64,000 nucleotides of DNA from Oceanicoccus sagamiensis (GCF_002117105.1 NZ_CP019343.1:124001-188000); one strand, 5' to 3'. Positions 27,093-40,142 are shown, counted from the first letter of the stretch. Program-made: numbers and translations. Notes: generated from the sequence alone by a model not told the origin.

Positions 27093-28220
27093 TTAAGTAA
27101 AAACAGACTCGCTACTCAAACCCTGCTTCTCCAAAATATCACGAAGACGCTTCAAAGCTTCAACCTGAATCTGGCGAACACGCTCACGAGTCAAACCAAT
27201 TTCACGGCCCACCTCTTCCAGTGTGCTGGTCTCATAACCTCTAAGACCAAAACGACGCGCTACCACTTCGCGCTGCTTTTCAGTCAGCTCACCCAACCAC
27301 TCACCAATACTCGCACGCATATCGTCATCCTGAAGCATTTCAGCCGGATCAGAGACATGGATATCAGGAATCGTGTCTAGTAAAGATTTATCAGAGTCAG
27401 GGCCTAACGGCGTATCAACGGATGCAACGCGCTCATTTAAGCCGAGCATACGTTTAACATCAGATACTGGCTTATCTAATAGCTCAGCAATTTCTTCGGC
27501 AGAGGGCTCATGGTCAAGCTTCTGGGTCAGTTCGCGAGCAGCACGCAGATAAACATTTAATTCTTTAACCACATGAATCGGCAAACGGATTGTCCGTGTT
27601 TGATTCATAATCGCACGCTCGATGGTTTGACGAATCCACCAGGTTGCGTAGGTTGAAAAACGGAAGCCGCGCTCTGGGTCAAATTTTTCAACTGCGCGAA
27701 TCAGACCGAGGTTACCCTCTTCAATAAGATCTAATAACGACAGACCGCGATTGACATAGCGGCGCGCTATTTTAACCACAAGGCGCAGGTTACTTTCGAT
27801 CATGCGCTTGCGGCCCGCTTCTTCACCGCGCATAGCCATGCGCGCGTAATACACTTCTTCTTCAGGAGTGAGCAGCGGAGAAAAACCAATTTCATTTAAA
27901 TATAACTGGGTGGCATCCAAGGTCTTCTGGAAACGATCGCCAGTAGCCTTTTTTGTTGTTTCTTTAGCAGCTGCGGCTTTAGTCGTTTTAGCCTTAGTTG
28001 CTTTGGTCGCCTTGGCAGCTTTTGCCGGCTTTTCAGCCTTGGCAGTTTTTGCTGTTTTGGCGGTAGCCGCTTTTTTACGGGAAGGTTTCTTCTTAGTGGC
28101 AGCCTGCTCTTGCTTAGCATTGGCCTCCATCTCAAGAGTCTCTACATCCAAATCAAGATCAGCTCCCAACATCTTGTCGAAGTCGGCACCACTTACTTTC
28201 TCTTCAGTATGAACTTCCAT
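27093..28220 (-). CDS. rpoS: RNA polymerase sigma factor RpoS with Lys/Ala-rich N-terminal tail
   Basis: The 375-residue protein is the stationary-phase and general-stress sigma factor. Region 1.2 begins near residue 102 ([21 protein letters not shown]). Region 2 has [20 protein letters not shown] and region 4 ends with [20 protein letters not shown]. The usual length is about 330; the extra lies at residues 36-93, a run of Lys, Ala and Thr in repeated KAxKA and TAKTA units, like histone H1 or AlgP tails. An acidic N-terminus (GADLDLDVE) precedes it. Synteny (nlpD-rpoS-fdxA-mutS) confirms identity. The tail could bind DNA or alter turnover; this is inference. Confidence 0.96.
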   Translation of the reverse strand: MEVHTEEKVSGADFDKMLGADLDLDVETLEMEANAKQEQAATKKKPSRKKAATAKTAKTAKAEKPAKAAKATKATKAKTTKAAAAKETTKKATGDRFQKTLDATQLYLNEIGFSPLLTPEEEVYYARMAMRGEEAGRKRMIESNLRLVVKIARRYVNRGLSLLDLIEEGNLGLIRAVEKFDPERGFRFSTYATWWIRQTIERAIMNQTRTIRLPIHVVKELNVYLRAARELTQKLDHEPSAEEIAELLDKPVSDVKRMLGLNERVASVDTPLGPDSDKSLLDTIPDIHVSDPAEMLQDDDMRASIGEWLGELTEKQREVVARRFGLRGYETSTLEEVGREIGLTRERVRQIQVEALKRLRDILEKQGLSSESVFT

Positions 28221-28426
28221 AGGTATTACCTTTATTTTTTTCGGAAGACTCTGCTACACAAAACTTTTTAGTACTCTCAGTATCAGTACCCTTTAATCGT
28301 TTTATTATGTAGCGCCCCAGCATTACGATTTACTGCTCATTTAAGCGAAAAGTCCATAGGGACTTATACTTAAAACTCGGCACCTTGTACTTACTCATAA
28401 CACTTAATAGAAGTACTTTTTGGCAC
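28221..28426 (-). other. rpoS leader region
   Basis: The 206 bases between nlpD and rpoS hold a short stem (AAGTCC and GGACTT around 28349-28365) and are otherwise AT-rich. In relatives the main rpoS promoter lies inside nlpD, so a long leader is expected. No riboswitch or known sRNA was recognised. Confidence 0.4.
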
Positions 28427-29212
28427 CTACCCCTTGGGCAGTAAACCCAGCGGGTTAACCGGCTTACCATCCCGACGAATTTCAAAGTGAAGTTTCACTT
28501 TATCGGTTCCGGTATCACCAAACTCGGCAATCTTTTGTCCCACCTTGACCAACTCACCTTCTTTTACGAGTAAACGACTGTTGTGGCCGTAAGCACTCAA
28601 GTACTGCTCGTTGTGTTTGATGATCAATAAATTGCCATAACCCACTAAACCGCTACCAGCGTATACAACTTTGCCGCTGTTAGCTGCATGTACAGGTTCC
28701 CCCAACTTGCCTTTAAGATCAATACCCTTGTGAACAGCACTGCCGGAGGTATAACGACGAATGACTTTACCTTTGGCGGGCCATTTCCAACGAAACGGGT
28801 AACTGGAACGGTTTAACGCCACGGTGCTTGAGACTGATTTTGCAGTGGACTGGGTTTTAGTACTGGAAGCCGTCTTTTTTGTCGTTTTGGCTTTGGCCGA
28901 AGGTGTTACGGATCGACTCTTAGTCTTGGCCTGGGTGTTACCGCTGCCCGAATCTTTTAAGCGGATAAGCTGGTTGGGGTAGATGGTATAAGGCGCCTTG
29001 ATGCCGTTAGTGCGCGCTAACCCCTTAAAGTCCAGATTATAACGCCATGCAATGGAATAAAGGGTGTCACCGCGGGCCACTTTGTGGCTATCTGACGCTA
29101 CTGAAACACGCTCCTGGCGCTCAACAACCGGGGCGTAATTACCGCCGCCAAAGCAGCCCGCCAGCAGTAACACACTGATAAAAACGCTACTTTTCGTTAA
29201 TAATTTGAGCAT
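28427..29212 (-). CDS. nlpD: NlpD-like LysM/M23 lipoprotein, amidase activator
   Basis: The 261-residue protein has a lipobox (SVLLLAGC), one LysM domain (YKVARGDTLYSIAWRYN-type, about 43-87), a Ser/Thr/Lys-rich linker and a C-terminal M23/LytM domain. E. coli NlpD is enzymatically dead and activates AmiC at the septum. Here HKGIDL keeps the first zinc His and Asp, YGHNS keeps a catalytic His and LHFEIR keeps the last zinc His. The first His of the H-x-H pair is Lys (VKLHF). Activity is therefore probably absent, but the site is less degenerate than in E. coli. It precedes rpoS as in related genomes. Confidence 0.92.
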   Translation of the reverse strand: MLKLLTKSSVFISVLLLAGCFGGGNYAPVVERQERVSVASDSHKVARGDTLYSIAWRYNLDFKGLARTNGIKAPYTIYPNQLIRLKDSGSGNTQAKTKSRSVTPSAKAKTTKKTASSTKTQSTAKSVSSTVALNRSSYPFRWKWPAKGKVIRRYTSGSAVHKGIDLKGKLGEPVHAANSGKVVYAGSGLVGYGNLLIIKHNEQYLSAYGHNSRLLVKEGELVKVGQKIAEFGDTGTDKVKLHFEIRRDGKPVNPLGLLPKG

Positions 29213-29424
29213 AAAAAACTGAACACTTTATAACCAATTAGGCTTCTAATTTACCGCGGATTAATCATCATCTTTATTAAGTTTAGCTCTTAATACTATG
29301 ATTTCATTTAAAAAAATTATAAACCCCAATTTTGAGATGAGCGTTTTTTAACCTTGTTTTAATCCTTATTACGTATAAGTAAGAATACTTATATTCCAAA
29401 ACAATCTAATAAAATAACAATTAA

Positions 29425-30381
29425 TTAACTGTTTTTGCTTGCTAAGGCTTCTTTTTGACCAATTTTCTCCAGTAAAAAAACTAAAAATACGCCAAAAACC
29501 ATCAGTGCCAGGCAAAAAAGTGTTTGCGGATCGACTCCGGCAAGGCTTTGGTAAGCCGAAGGCAGGACATTTTGCTGCTCTAAAGCGAGCTGCTCACCAT
29601 GACGATTCTGGTAATAGGTCAAAGTTTGCTTCCAGGGCCAGACCAGATTGAGGGAGCCGATTAAAAAGCCGGTCAATAACCCCAGGGTCTGGTTGTGGAA
29701 GCGCTTAAAAAGCCAGGACAGCAAATGCGAGAAGCTTAACAAGCCAATACCACAGCCAGCGGCAAAGGCTGCCAGGGTGATTAGCTGTAGATCTTTAACC
29801 GCAACCAGCACATGGCCGTACATCCCCATCAGCACCAGGATAAAGCTGCCGGAGATGCCGGGTAAAATCATCGCGCAAATAGCAATAGCGCCAGCACCAA
29901 AGAAGATCAGTAAATCAGGGGACAACTCTGAGGGTTTCATTTCACCAATGGTATAGGCCGCTATAGCGCCCACCACCATGGCGACCACGGTCGTTACTCG
30001 CCAGGCGGTCAGCTGTTTGATCATATGGATTGAGGAAGCCAGGATTAAACCAAAGAAGAATGACCAGACTAATAAGGGATGATGATCCAGCAAATAGCTA
30101 ATACCTCGGGCCAGGGAGGCTACGCTGGTTAATATGCCCAACATTAATACCAACAGGAAAGTCCCGTTGATATGCTGCCACGCCGCCTGCGGCCCCTGAT
30201 TAAATAGCAGCTTGAGGGCTGTAATATTGACCGATTGGATAGAGCGCAAAAGCTCTTCGTAGATACCCGTGATAAAGGCGACAGTACCGCCGGAGACGCC
30301 AGGCACAACATCGGCAGCGCCCATAGCGATACCGCGACAATACACTCCCAGTAATCGCTGCTTATTATTGCTCTCTGTCAT
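29425..30381 (-). CDS. DUF368 family polyprenyl-phosphate transporter (PopT-like)
   Basis: The 318-residue protein has about eight membrane helices and the two family signatures ADVVPGVSGGTVAFITGIYEEL (near residue 21) and MILPGISGSFILVLMGMYGHV. DUF368 members such as PopT have been shown to recycle undecaprenyl phosphate across the inner membrane for envelope synthesis. It starts 8 bases behind pcm, so it is translated in the same operon. It lies between pcm and nlpD, a place where Pseudomonas has no gene. Confidence 0.88.
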   Translation of the reverse strand: MTESNNKQRLLGVYCRGIAMGAADVVPGVSGGTVAFITGIYEELLRSIQSVNITALKLLFNQGPQAAWQHINGTFLLVLMLGILTSVASLARGISYLLDHHPLLVWSFFFGLILASSIHMIKQLTAWRVTTVVAMVVGAIAAYTIGEMKPSELSPDLLIFFGAGAIAICAMILPGISGSFILVLMGMYGHVLVAVKDLQLITLAAFAAGCGIGLLSFSHLLSWLFKRFHNQTLGLLTGFLIGSLNLVWPWKQTLTYYQNRHGEQLALEQQNVLPSAYQSLAGVDPQTLFCLALMVFGVFLVFLLEKIGQKEALASKNS

Positions 30382-30389
30382 CTTGGGTC

Positions 30390-31055
30390 CTAACGAATAA
30401 TGCCGGATTTTAACGGCACAAAAAAAGCGGGCTCAACCACGGTGGTGATCACCCGGTCTTCGGTTTTTTCTACCAGAGTCAGCTCCTGTGATTGATTATC
30501 CCCTATAGGGATCACCAAACGCCCCCCTACTGCCAGCTGTTCAACCAGTTCCTCTGGAATCTGCTCCGGCGCTGCGGTAGAGATAATGCCGTCAAAGGGG
30601 CCTTTTTCTGGCCAGCCAAAACCGCCATCGGCATGTTTTAGGTGAACATTTCTGGCGCCCAATACCCGGAAACGCTCACGGGCTTTTTCCTGCAGGGGTT
30701 TGATACGCTCAACACTATAGACACGGTCAACCAATTGGGCCAATACCGTGGTTTGAAAACCCGAGCCGGTACCCACTTCCAGTACCCGTTTTAAAGGGCC
30801 GCCGGCCAGCAGTAACTCGGTCATCCGCGCAACGGTATAGGGCTGGGAAAGTGTCTGTTGAAAGCCTATCGGTAAAGCATCGTCTTCATAGGCACGATGG
30901 GCCAACGCTTCATCAAGAAACAGGTGCCGCGGGGTCGTGCGCATCACATCCAGCACTTCATAGTTGCTAATGCCCTGGTCGCAAAGACGCTGGACTAGTC
31001 GGTCACGGGTTCGCTGGGAGGTCATTCCCACACCCGTGAAATTTAACTTGCTCAC
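30390..31055 (-). CDS. pcm: Protein-L-isoaspartate O-methyltransferase
   Basis: The 221-residue protein has the SAM-binding motif [18 protein letters not shown] and the substrate-site [22 protein letters not shown] typical of PCMT. It methylates L-isoaspartyl residues in aged proteins to start their repair. The position between truD and nlpD is the usual gammaproteobacterial one, but surE, normally between truD and pcm, is missing and a palindromic repeat pair occupies that gap. The preceding AGGAGTGGTAAG gives the ribosome site. Confidence 0.96.
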   Translation of the reverse strand: MSKLNFTGVGMTSQRTRDRLVQRLCDQGISNYEVLDVMRTTPRHLFLDEALAHRAYEDDALPIGFQQTLSQPYTVARMTELLLAGGPLKRVLEVGTGSGFQTTVLAQLVDRVYSVERIKPLQEKARERFRVLGARNVHLKHADGGFGWPEKGPFDGIISTAAPEQIPEELVEQLAVGGRLVIPIGDNQSQELTLVEKTEDRVITTVVEPAFFVPLKSGIIR

Positions 31056-31091
31056 TTACCACTCCTAACTTGTTATTATCTGCCCGGCCCA

Positions 31092-31155
31092 GTAGGGTGG
31101 ATTTCAATCCACCCTTACCGCATGCTGGGGGTTGGTGGATTGCAATCCACCCTAC
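31092..31155. repeat. Composite palindromic GGTGGATT repeat, copy D, abutting truD stop
   Basis: Two inverted units (31092-31113 and 31134-31155) face each other across a 20-base spacer. The outer GTAGGG end on the minus strand begins at the base directly after the truD TAA stop (31158-31156). It fills the gap where surE stands in related genomes. Confidence 0.88.
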
Positions 31156-32196
31156 TTAATGGCGATAGGTCTTATAGTTTACTAATTCTCGCACAACTGC
31201 GGTCGCGAAACAGCCACTGTCTAGTGAGAAACTTAACTCAATCTGTTGCTTATCGATATGCCAGCTTATATTTTGCGCGACTGAACGCAGGGAACGACGC
31301 TCGGCTTTTAAACCCTCCTGCTCTAAGCCATCCAGTAATTCAGGATACGCCGACAGTATACTGCGCTCCAATTCGGCAACCTCACCCTCACAACCAAGAC
31401 TGGATGCCTTGCCGTACATCGGGCCGGTCAAGTGGATGTCGGCGGTGGATAAACGCTGCTCTAAATCCTCTTCGTCATGCTGCAAAAAGACACTATGAGA
31501 GCCAGCCAACATCAGCAACTCACCCCCTAACAGACTATTCCAGTTTTGTGCGCTGACGCGACGGGCCAATAACTGGTTAAATAAGTAGGCCCGGGCGGCG
31601 GATAGATAGATGCCCCGCTGATGCCGTTTGGCTTTAAAGCTACCAGCAAACAGCTGCTGGGCTTTAATCAGGTTTGCACCATCAAAACCGAAACGCTGTT
31701 CGCCAAAATAATTGGGGACCCCCTGCTGAGCGATATTATCCAGCGTCTGCTCTAACCCGGTGGTATCCCCCTCAAGCTCAGTCACTCGAAGGCTAAAGCG
31801 GTTAGCCTTATGCACACCTCTGCGTAATTTTCTCAGGTGACGTACGGCTTTTAATACCTTAACTTGAGTATCTGCCAATTGCTGCCAATCAAGTTCTTTA
31901 TTACCGGGCAGGTGCACACTAAACCATTGGCGGGTAACCGCATTGCGATCTTTCATTCCGGAGTAACTGATTTGGCGCGCCGGTAGTTTGGCCAGTCTGG
32001 CGATTCTGTCCGCCACTTGCTGGGTATTTAAGCCGGTTTTTTCTATCCATAAAAAAACATGTTCACCCTCACCTTCCGGTTCAAAGCCCAGTATTTCTTC
32101 GACGATAAAATCTTCCGGCTGCCGGCGTAGCACCCCTGTTAGGGAAGGCTGCTCACTATAGGCATAGGGGAGTGGCGTTAATAACAACTCAGTCAT
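31156..32196 (-). CDS. truD: tRNA pseudouridine(13) synthase TruD
   Basis: The 346-residue protein has the TruD catalytic motif YSGMKDRNAVTRQWFSV with Asp83 (E. coli Asp80) and NYFGEQRFGFDGANL. It converts U13 of tRNA-Glu to pseudouridine. The start overlaps the ispF stop by one base (TAATG), so translation is coupled. It closes the ftsB-ispD-ispF-truD run. Confidence 0.96.
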   Translation of the reverse strand: MTELLLTPLPYAYSEQPSLTGVLRRQPEDFIVEEILGFEPEGEGEHVFLWIEKTGLNTQQVADRIARLAKLPARQISYSGMKDRNAVTRQWFSVHLPGNKELDWQQLADTQVKVLKAVRHLRKLRRGVHKANRFSLRVTELEGDTTGLEQTLDNIAQQGVPNYFGEQRFGFDGANLIKAQQLFAGSFKAKRHQRGIYLSAARAYLFNQLLARRVSAQNWNSLLGGELLMLAGSHSVFLQHDEEDLEQRLSTADIHLTGPMYGKASSLGCEGEVAELERSILSAYPELLDGLEQEGLKAERRSLRSVAQNISWHIDKQQIELSFSLDSGCFATAVVRELVNYKTYRH

Positions 32197-32669
32197 TAGG
32201 CGGGCTGCAATAACACAAGTGCATAAACAGCGATGCCTTCTTTACGCCCGGCAAAGCCGAGATATTCAGTGGTGGTTGCCTTGACGTTAACCTGGTCAAT
32301 GGCCACCTGTAAATCACTGGCGATATTGCTACAGATAGCGCTGATATGCGGGGCCATTTTTGGGGCCTGGGCTACAACAGTAATATCGGTATTACCAAGG
32401 CTATATCCCTGGCCCTTAACCAACTGGTAAACATGACGTAATAATTCGCGGCTATCGATATTGGCATACTGTTGGTCGGTATCAGGAAAGTGTTTGCCAA
32501 TATCACCCAGTGCACAGGCACCTAATAACGCATCGCATAAGGCATGCAATACCACATCGCCATCGGAATGCGCTACCAGACCCTGGTCGTAGGGAATGCG
32601 GACACCCCCCATCATAATATGATCGCCTTCACCAAAGCGGTGAACATCGTAACCCTGCCCTATACGCAT
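32196..32669 (-). CDS. ispF: 2-C-methyl-D-erythritol 2,4-cyclodiphosphate synthase
   Basis: The 157-residue protein begins [16 protein letters not shown], with the metal ligands Asp8 and His10 of IspF, and ends with the family pattern [11 protein letters not shown]. It forms the cyclodiphosphate in the non-mevalonate isoprenoid pathway, the step after IspE and downstream of IspD. The gene starts two bases behind ispD and overlaps truD by one base. Confidence 0.97.
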   Translation of the reverse strand: MRIGQGYDVHRFGEGDHIMMGGVRIPYDQGLVAHSDGDVVLHALCDALLGACALGDIGKHFPDTDQQYANIDSRELLRHVYQLVKGQGYSLGNTDITVVAQAPKMAPHISAICSNIASDLQVAIDQVNVKATTTEYLGFAGRKEGIAVYALVLLQPA

Positions 32670-32671
32670 GA

Positions 32672-33379
32672 TCAGCTTTCCTTCTTTAAATAATGCTCGG
32701 CCAGAGCGAGGTCTTCCGGCCGGGTAATTTTAATATTGGCAGACATAGCCTCCACCACCTCGGCCTGATAACCGGCCAACTCTATTGCTGAAGCTTCATC
32801 GGTAATGGACAGGCCCTGTTCGATACCTGCTGACAAACTCTCCAGGAGTAATTGATAACGAAACATTTGAGGGGTTTGTGCCCGCCATAACAGGCTGCGA
32901 TCAACAGTGGAAGTAATCGTCTTGCCATCAACCTGTTTAACGGTATCACTCATCGGCACCGCTAAAATACCACCAACAGCATGGCTCGATAAGTCGGCTA
33001 TTAATTGTTTAATATCACTACCAGCAATACAGGGCCTGGCCACATCATGCACCAATACCCAATCCTCTTTATTGGCCTGACTGGAGAGATGTTGCAAGCC
33101 ATTCAACACGGAATGGCAGCGCTCTGCACCACCGGCGACGACGTCGATACGGGGATCACTCAGTAAAGCCAGTGAGCGCCAGCGATTATCTTCCGGGCTG
33201 GTAGTCACGATAATTCGTTCTAATAAGGGTTCGGCCAATAAGGTGGTCAGGGTATATTCAATAACGGTTTTACCCAATAGCGGTAAATACTGTTTGGGGG
33301 TATCGCTGCCCATACGTTTGCCCACACCGGCGGCGGGGACTACAGCGAAAAAGCGTGACGGGTTATGGGCTGAGCTCAT
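32672..33379 (-). CDS. ispD: 2-C-methyl-D-erythritol 4-phosphate cytidylyltransferase
   Basis: The 235-residue protein has the nucleotidyltransferase start [20 protein letters not shown] and the substrate loop VHDVARPCI. It attaches CMP to methylerythritol phosphate in the isoprenoid pathway. It overlaps the ftsB stop by four bases (ATGA) and is followed after two bases by ispF, the usual ftsB-ispD-ispF order. Confidence 0.97.
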   Translation of the reverse strand: MSSAHNPSRFFAVVPAAGVGKRMGSDTPKQYLPLLGKTVIEYTLTTLLAEPLLERIIVTTSPEDNRWRSLALLSDPRIDVVAGGAERCHSVLNGLQHLSSQANKEDWVLVHDVARPCIAGSDIKQLIADLSSHAVGGILAVPMSDTVKQVDGKTITSTVDRSLLWRAQTPQMFRYQLLLESLSAGIEQGLSITDEASAIELAGYQAEVVEAMSANIKITRPEDLALAEHYLKKES

Positions 33380-33663
33380 GGCCTTTTCTTCTCTTTATCA
33401 ATCAACAGGTAAAATGTTTCGCCCTCTTTGATTAAACCCAGTTCAGAACGTGCACGCTCTTCCACACTCTCCAGGCCATTCTTTAAATCCCTGACTTCAT
33501 TTTCAAGTACCTGGTTTCTGTCGCGCAGGCGCTGGTTGACCAAATGCTGCTGCTCCAACTCGCGTTCCAGCGAAACGATTTGCTCCCAGCTGCCCTGGCC
33601 AAACCACAGGCGGTACTGCAGGCCTATTAAAATAACAACGAGTAACGTTAAGATCCAGCGCAT
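33376..33663 (-). CDS. ftsB: Cell division protein FtsB
   Basis: The 95-residue protein has one N-terminal transmembrane helix (MRWILTLLVVILIGLQYRLW). A coiled coil (LERELEQQHLVNQRLRDRNQ onward) and the short C-terminal part ARSELGLIKEGETFYLL complete it. This matches FtsB, the partner of FtsL and FtsQ in the divisome. Its place between eno and ispD is conserved. It overlaps ispD by four bases. Confidence 0.95.
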   Translation of the reverse strand: MRWILTLLVVILIGLQYRLWFGQGSWEQIVSLERELEQQHLVNQRLRDRNQVLENEVRDLKNGLESVEERARSELGLIKEGETFYLLIDKEKKRP

Positions 33664-33734
33664 AGCAATAACCGCTTAGGGGCGGCCACCTTACAATAAG
33701 AAATAATCAAGCTAGCACTAGTATAGAGGAGGAT

Positions 33735-33765
33735 AAAAAAAAGGGAGAGATTAATCCTCTCCCTT
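33735..33765 (-). terminator. Rho-independent terminator of eno
   Basis: On the minus strand AAGGGAGAG (33765-33757) pairs with CTCTCCCTT (33749-33741) around a seven-base loop, then a run of T (33742-33735). Confidence 0.88.
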
Positions 33766-33786
33766 TCTAGAAGGTCCAGCCTTGCT

Positions 33787-33808
33787 GGTGGATTGTAATC
33801 CACCCTAC
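33787..33808. repeat. Palindromic GGTGGATT repeat, copy E, abutting eno stop
   Basis: A solo unit GGTGGATTnnAATCCACC followed by CTAC. On the minus strand GTAGGG starts at the base directly after the eno TGA stop (33811-33809). It stands between the stop and the true terminator. Confidence 0.88.
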
Positions 33809-35098
<1,290 letters not shown>

Positions 35099-35130
35099 TC
35101 AGTTTTTACTCCGTAACTCTTATATAGTAC

Positions 35131-37670
<2,540 letters not shown>

Positions 37671-37851
37671 TCAGAGTTAGCAGCATGCCTTGAGAAGCCA
37701 ATACTGGGCTCTGGATGGAAGGATTTAGGCAATTAAAAAGCGATCGACAGGACCCTTCCGAGATGGGACGCCAGTTTAGCAGGGTTGACCGCAAGCCTCA
37801 ATAATAATCATGCCTCCACCGGATGCTTACAGGAGGCGCTATCTTGCTGAT

Positions 37852-38172
37852 TTAAGTGGGATTTGAGGGGTACGCCTGCCAGCGCTGGATACGCATACAG
37901 AATTCCCGGGTATCTTCCTCGGGAGTCTTCATCTCTGAATACCAATCCTCCAGAACAAATAGCATAAATTTGGCCTGTTCCTTGTCCTTTTTGGGGTTAT
38001 TGAGGTTTTCCATCAATTGCGACTTCATTTCACCATAGCTGGGCAGGTCATCCTCCAGCAGTTGGTTATAGACATATTGATAACGGGCGCAAAAGTGCTC
38101 GTTATCAGACTCACACGCTGCCAGTAATATAACCGCCATTAACAACAGGCCTTTGAGAAGTAATCTATACAT
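37852..38172 (-). CDS. Small lipoprotein of unknown function
   Basis: The start at 38172 gives MYRLLLKGLLLMAVILLAAC, a lipoprotein signal with a LAAC lipobox; in-frame starts at 38193 and 38232 would place extra polar residues before it. The mature part (about 86 residues) is acidic and helical (CARYQYVYNQLLEDDLPSYG), with Cys in CARY and FCMR that could form a disulfide. It is unrecognised. It lies between pyrG and a cardiolipin synthase-like gene, all on the minus strand. Confidence 0.7.
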   Translation of the reverse strand: MYRLLLKGLLLMAVILLAACESDNEHFCARYQYVYNQLLEDDLPSYGEMKSQLMENLNNPKKDKEQAKFMLFVLEDWYSEMKTPEEDTREFCMRIQRWQAYPSNPT

Positions 38173-38268
38173 GGCGTTATTCACCCTTATCATTATGTCG
38201 TTATTTGAACATGGATGGACTTGGCAAACCATCGCTTAATCACTCTCAACGCTCCCCCCTATAAACCA

Positions 38269-39378
38269 CTACATCCAATAACGCAGCGCTCGCAATAACC
38301 AGCCAAACCAAAACCGCCGACTCATCACCGACAGATCATCGAGGGACGCCCTGACAGAGTCGGCCATATCCTGCTCAATAAGCTCTGTCACGGTCGCCAC
38401 AGACTGCGGGCTGGCCAGCAGTACATCCAACTCCAGATCATGGTAAAAACTGCGGTGGTTCAGGTTGCTGCTCCCCATCACACACTCGTCATCAATCAAC
38501 ACAGCCTTGGCATGCAAAATACCGGCTTGATAGGCATAGATCGCCACTCCCATCGTCATTAAATCCGCATAGTAGGTGGCACTTAAACTGGGAAAGACAG
38601 TGATATCTGACCGGTCTGCCACTACCACTCGGACATCCATACCCGCCTGCCGCGCTCTTTTTAGTGCCCGGATAACCTCGCCTGACGGGGAGAAATAGGC
38701 ACTGACTATCCAGACGCGCTCTCGAGCCAGGCGAATCCGCTGCACCAATAAACGGTTACGCATACGGCGCAGTTTGCGGCTGTTATTACAGCGTAAAAAC
38801 CTAAAATCATGGGGCGTTATAACGGAGGGACGTCGCTCCCAAACGGCGTAAAAATTATCCCGCAGCAATGCCACCGCAAAGCCCGTTAGCCTGACACCGT
38901 AATCACGCCAGGGAGGGGTTTTCGCTAAATGATCAGCGCAAAGATTAAAACTACCGCACCAGGCCAACTGCTTATCGATAACGCAGAATTTACGGTGATC
39001 ACGGCGATTGAGGGAAAGGATAAAATGAGCAAGTTTGCCAGCAAAGCTACCCGGAGTCACCGACCAGCGGTAAGCGCTTAAGTACCAGGGCAGCGGATGG
39101 TAGATACGACAGTCGATATTCTCTCGAGCAAAGCTGGCCGCCAAAGTTTCGCCATCGTCAACAGAACCAATGCCATCAACCTGCACACAGACCCGAACAC
39201 CTCGCCCGGCGGCACCCACCAACGCATCAAAAAAGCGCTGCCCCAGGGTATCCAGAGTGAAGATATAAACGGCTAACTCAATCGTTTGGGTGGCATTATT
39301 GATATCGAGTAAGAGAGCACGGTAATATGCCTCCGGGCTACTATAGACCGACTCGGACTCCCAACCCAAGGACGTCAC
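38269..39378 (-). CDS. Phospholipase D-like / cardiolipin synthase (ClsB-type)
   Basis: The 369-residue protein has two H-K-D catalytic motifs: HRKFCVIDKQLAWCGSFN and HAKAVLIDDECVMGSSN. These are the signature of PLD-superfamily phosphatidyltransferases. It lacks N-terminal membrane helices, which fits the soluble-start ClsB/YbhO type rather than ClsA. It would make cardiolipin or a related phospholipid at the inner membrane. It is followed by a coiled-coil gene and a universal stress gene on the same strand. Confidence 0.85.
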   Translation of the reverse strand: MTSLGWESESVYSSPEAYYRALLLDINNATQTIELAVYIFTLDTLGQRFFDALVGAAGRGVRVCVQVDGIGSVDDGETLAASFARENIDCRIYHPLPWYLSAYRWSVTPGSFAGKLAHFILSLNRRDHRKFCVIDKQLAWCGSFNLCADHLAKTPPWRDYGVRLTGFAVALLRDNFYAVWERRPSVITPHDFRFLRCNNSRKLRRMRNRLLVQRIRLARERVWIVSAYFSPSGEVIRALKRARQAGMDVRVVVADRSDITVFPSLSATYYADLMTMGVAIYAYQAGILHAKAVLIDDECVMGSSNLNHRSFYHDLELDVLLASPQSVATVTELIEQDMADSVRASLDDLSVMSRRFWFGWLLRALRYWM

Positions 39379-39390
39379 CCGCTGAAGAGG

Positions 39391-39657
39391 CTAACTTAAC
39401 AGACGCTTGATGCGGTGATAGCCATCTTTCAGGTCTTGGGCCAATTCCGTTAAGTCTTCTTGTACCTCTTCGGCAACCTCTTTGGCCTCATCGATCACCA
39501 CCTCACTGCGGGCATTAAACTGCTGCCATTGTTGCTCCAGCGCCTGCCACTCATCTTTAACATCAGCTTTGGCCAAATGTATTTTAACCGCCAGCGTATC
39601 GCGCTGGGTTTTTAGTGCTTGCGTAACTACCGCTAAATCATCGTTCAGTGAAGTCAT
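39391..39657 (-). CDS. Small coiled-coil protein
   Basis: An AGGAG seven bases before the ATG at 39657 sets the start (MTSLNDDLAVVTQALKTQRD); a longer frame to 39678 includes that ribosome site. The 88-residue product is almost wholly helical with heptad patterns and many Glu and Lys residues (EAKEVAEEVQEDLTELAQDL). No family is recognised with certainty. It lies 12 bases before the cardiolipin synthase-like gene and 29 bases behind the universal stress gene, so these three are probably cotranscribed. Confidence 0.72.
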   Translation of the reverse strand: MTSLNDDLAVVTQALKTQRDTLAVKIHLAKADVKDEWQALEQQWQQFNARSEVVIDEAKEVAEEVQEDLTELAQDLKDGYHRIKRLLS

Positions 39658-39686
39658 AAGCTTCTCCTGTTGCATCAATCGGAGGG

Positions 39687-40142
39687 TTACTGTTCGATAG
39701 TTTCTCTTACTCTAACTGCCAATACATCACAATTGGCATGGTGCAAAACACCATTGGCGGTAGAGCCCAGCAATAATTGAATACCATGACGGCCATGGCT
39801 ACCGATAACAATCAGGTCACACTGATGTTCATCAGAACGCTCAACAATAGCATCAATCGAACGCCCCAGATCGATGGTTATCAGCTCCCGACTTAAACCC
39901 ACATTCTCAACTGTTCTGGCTAGCTGGGCAAAAATCGATTCCTTGATTTCAGCCGCGCTAACCGGCGCCGAAAATTCTGGAAACTGGCTATAAGGTGATA
40001 CCGGGTTATCCGCGACATGCAGAACAAACAGCTCAGCCTGGTTGGCCTCGGCAATATCGGCAGCGGTTTGCAGCACTTGCTCTGCTTCTTCAGATAAATC
40101 TACAGCGACCAGAATTTTTCGGTAAGTCGACATGGTGGACAC
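39687..40142 (-). CDS. Universal stress protein family (UspA-like)
   Basis: The 151-residue protein has the Usp start ILVAVDLSEEAEQVLQTAADI and the ATP-binding end VIGSHGRHGIQLLLGSTANG (G-x2-G-x9-GS pattern), followed by CDVLAVRV. Stress survival is the known role of the family; the trigger is unknown. A GGAGGTGTCC upstream gives a strong ribosome site. It heads a three-gene run with the coiled-coil and PLD-like genes. Confidence 0.92.
   Translation of the reverse strand: MSTMSTYRKILVAVDLSEEAEQVLQTAADIAEANQAELFVLHVADNPVSPYSQFPEFSAPVSAAEIKESIFAQLARTVENVGLSRELITIDLGRSIDAIVERSDEHQCDLIVIGSHGRHGIQLLLGSTANGVLHHANCDVLAVRVRETIEQ

Noticed and set aside
27868-28212. 114-codon plus-strand Ala/Val/Leu-rich frame opposite the rpoS tail
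   Set aside because: Its hydrophobic look comes from reversing Lys/Ala codons; no start signal or family.
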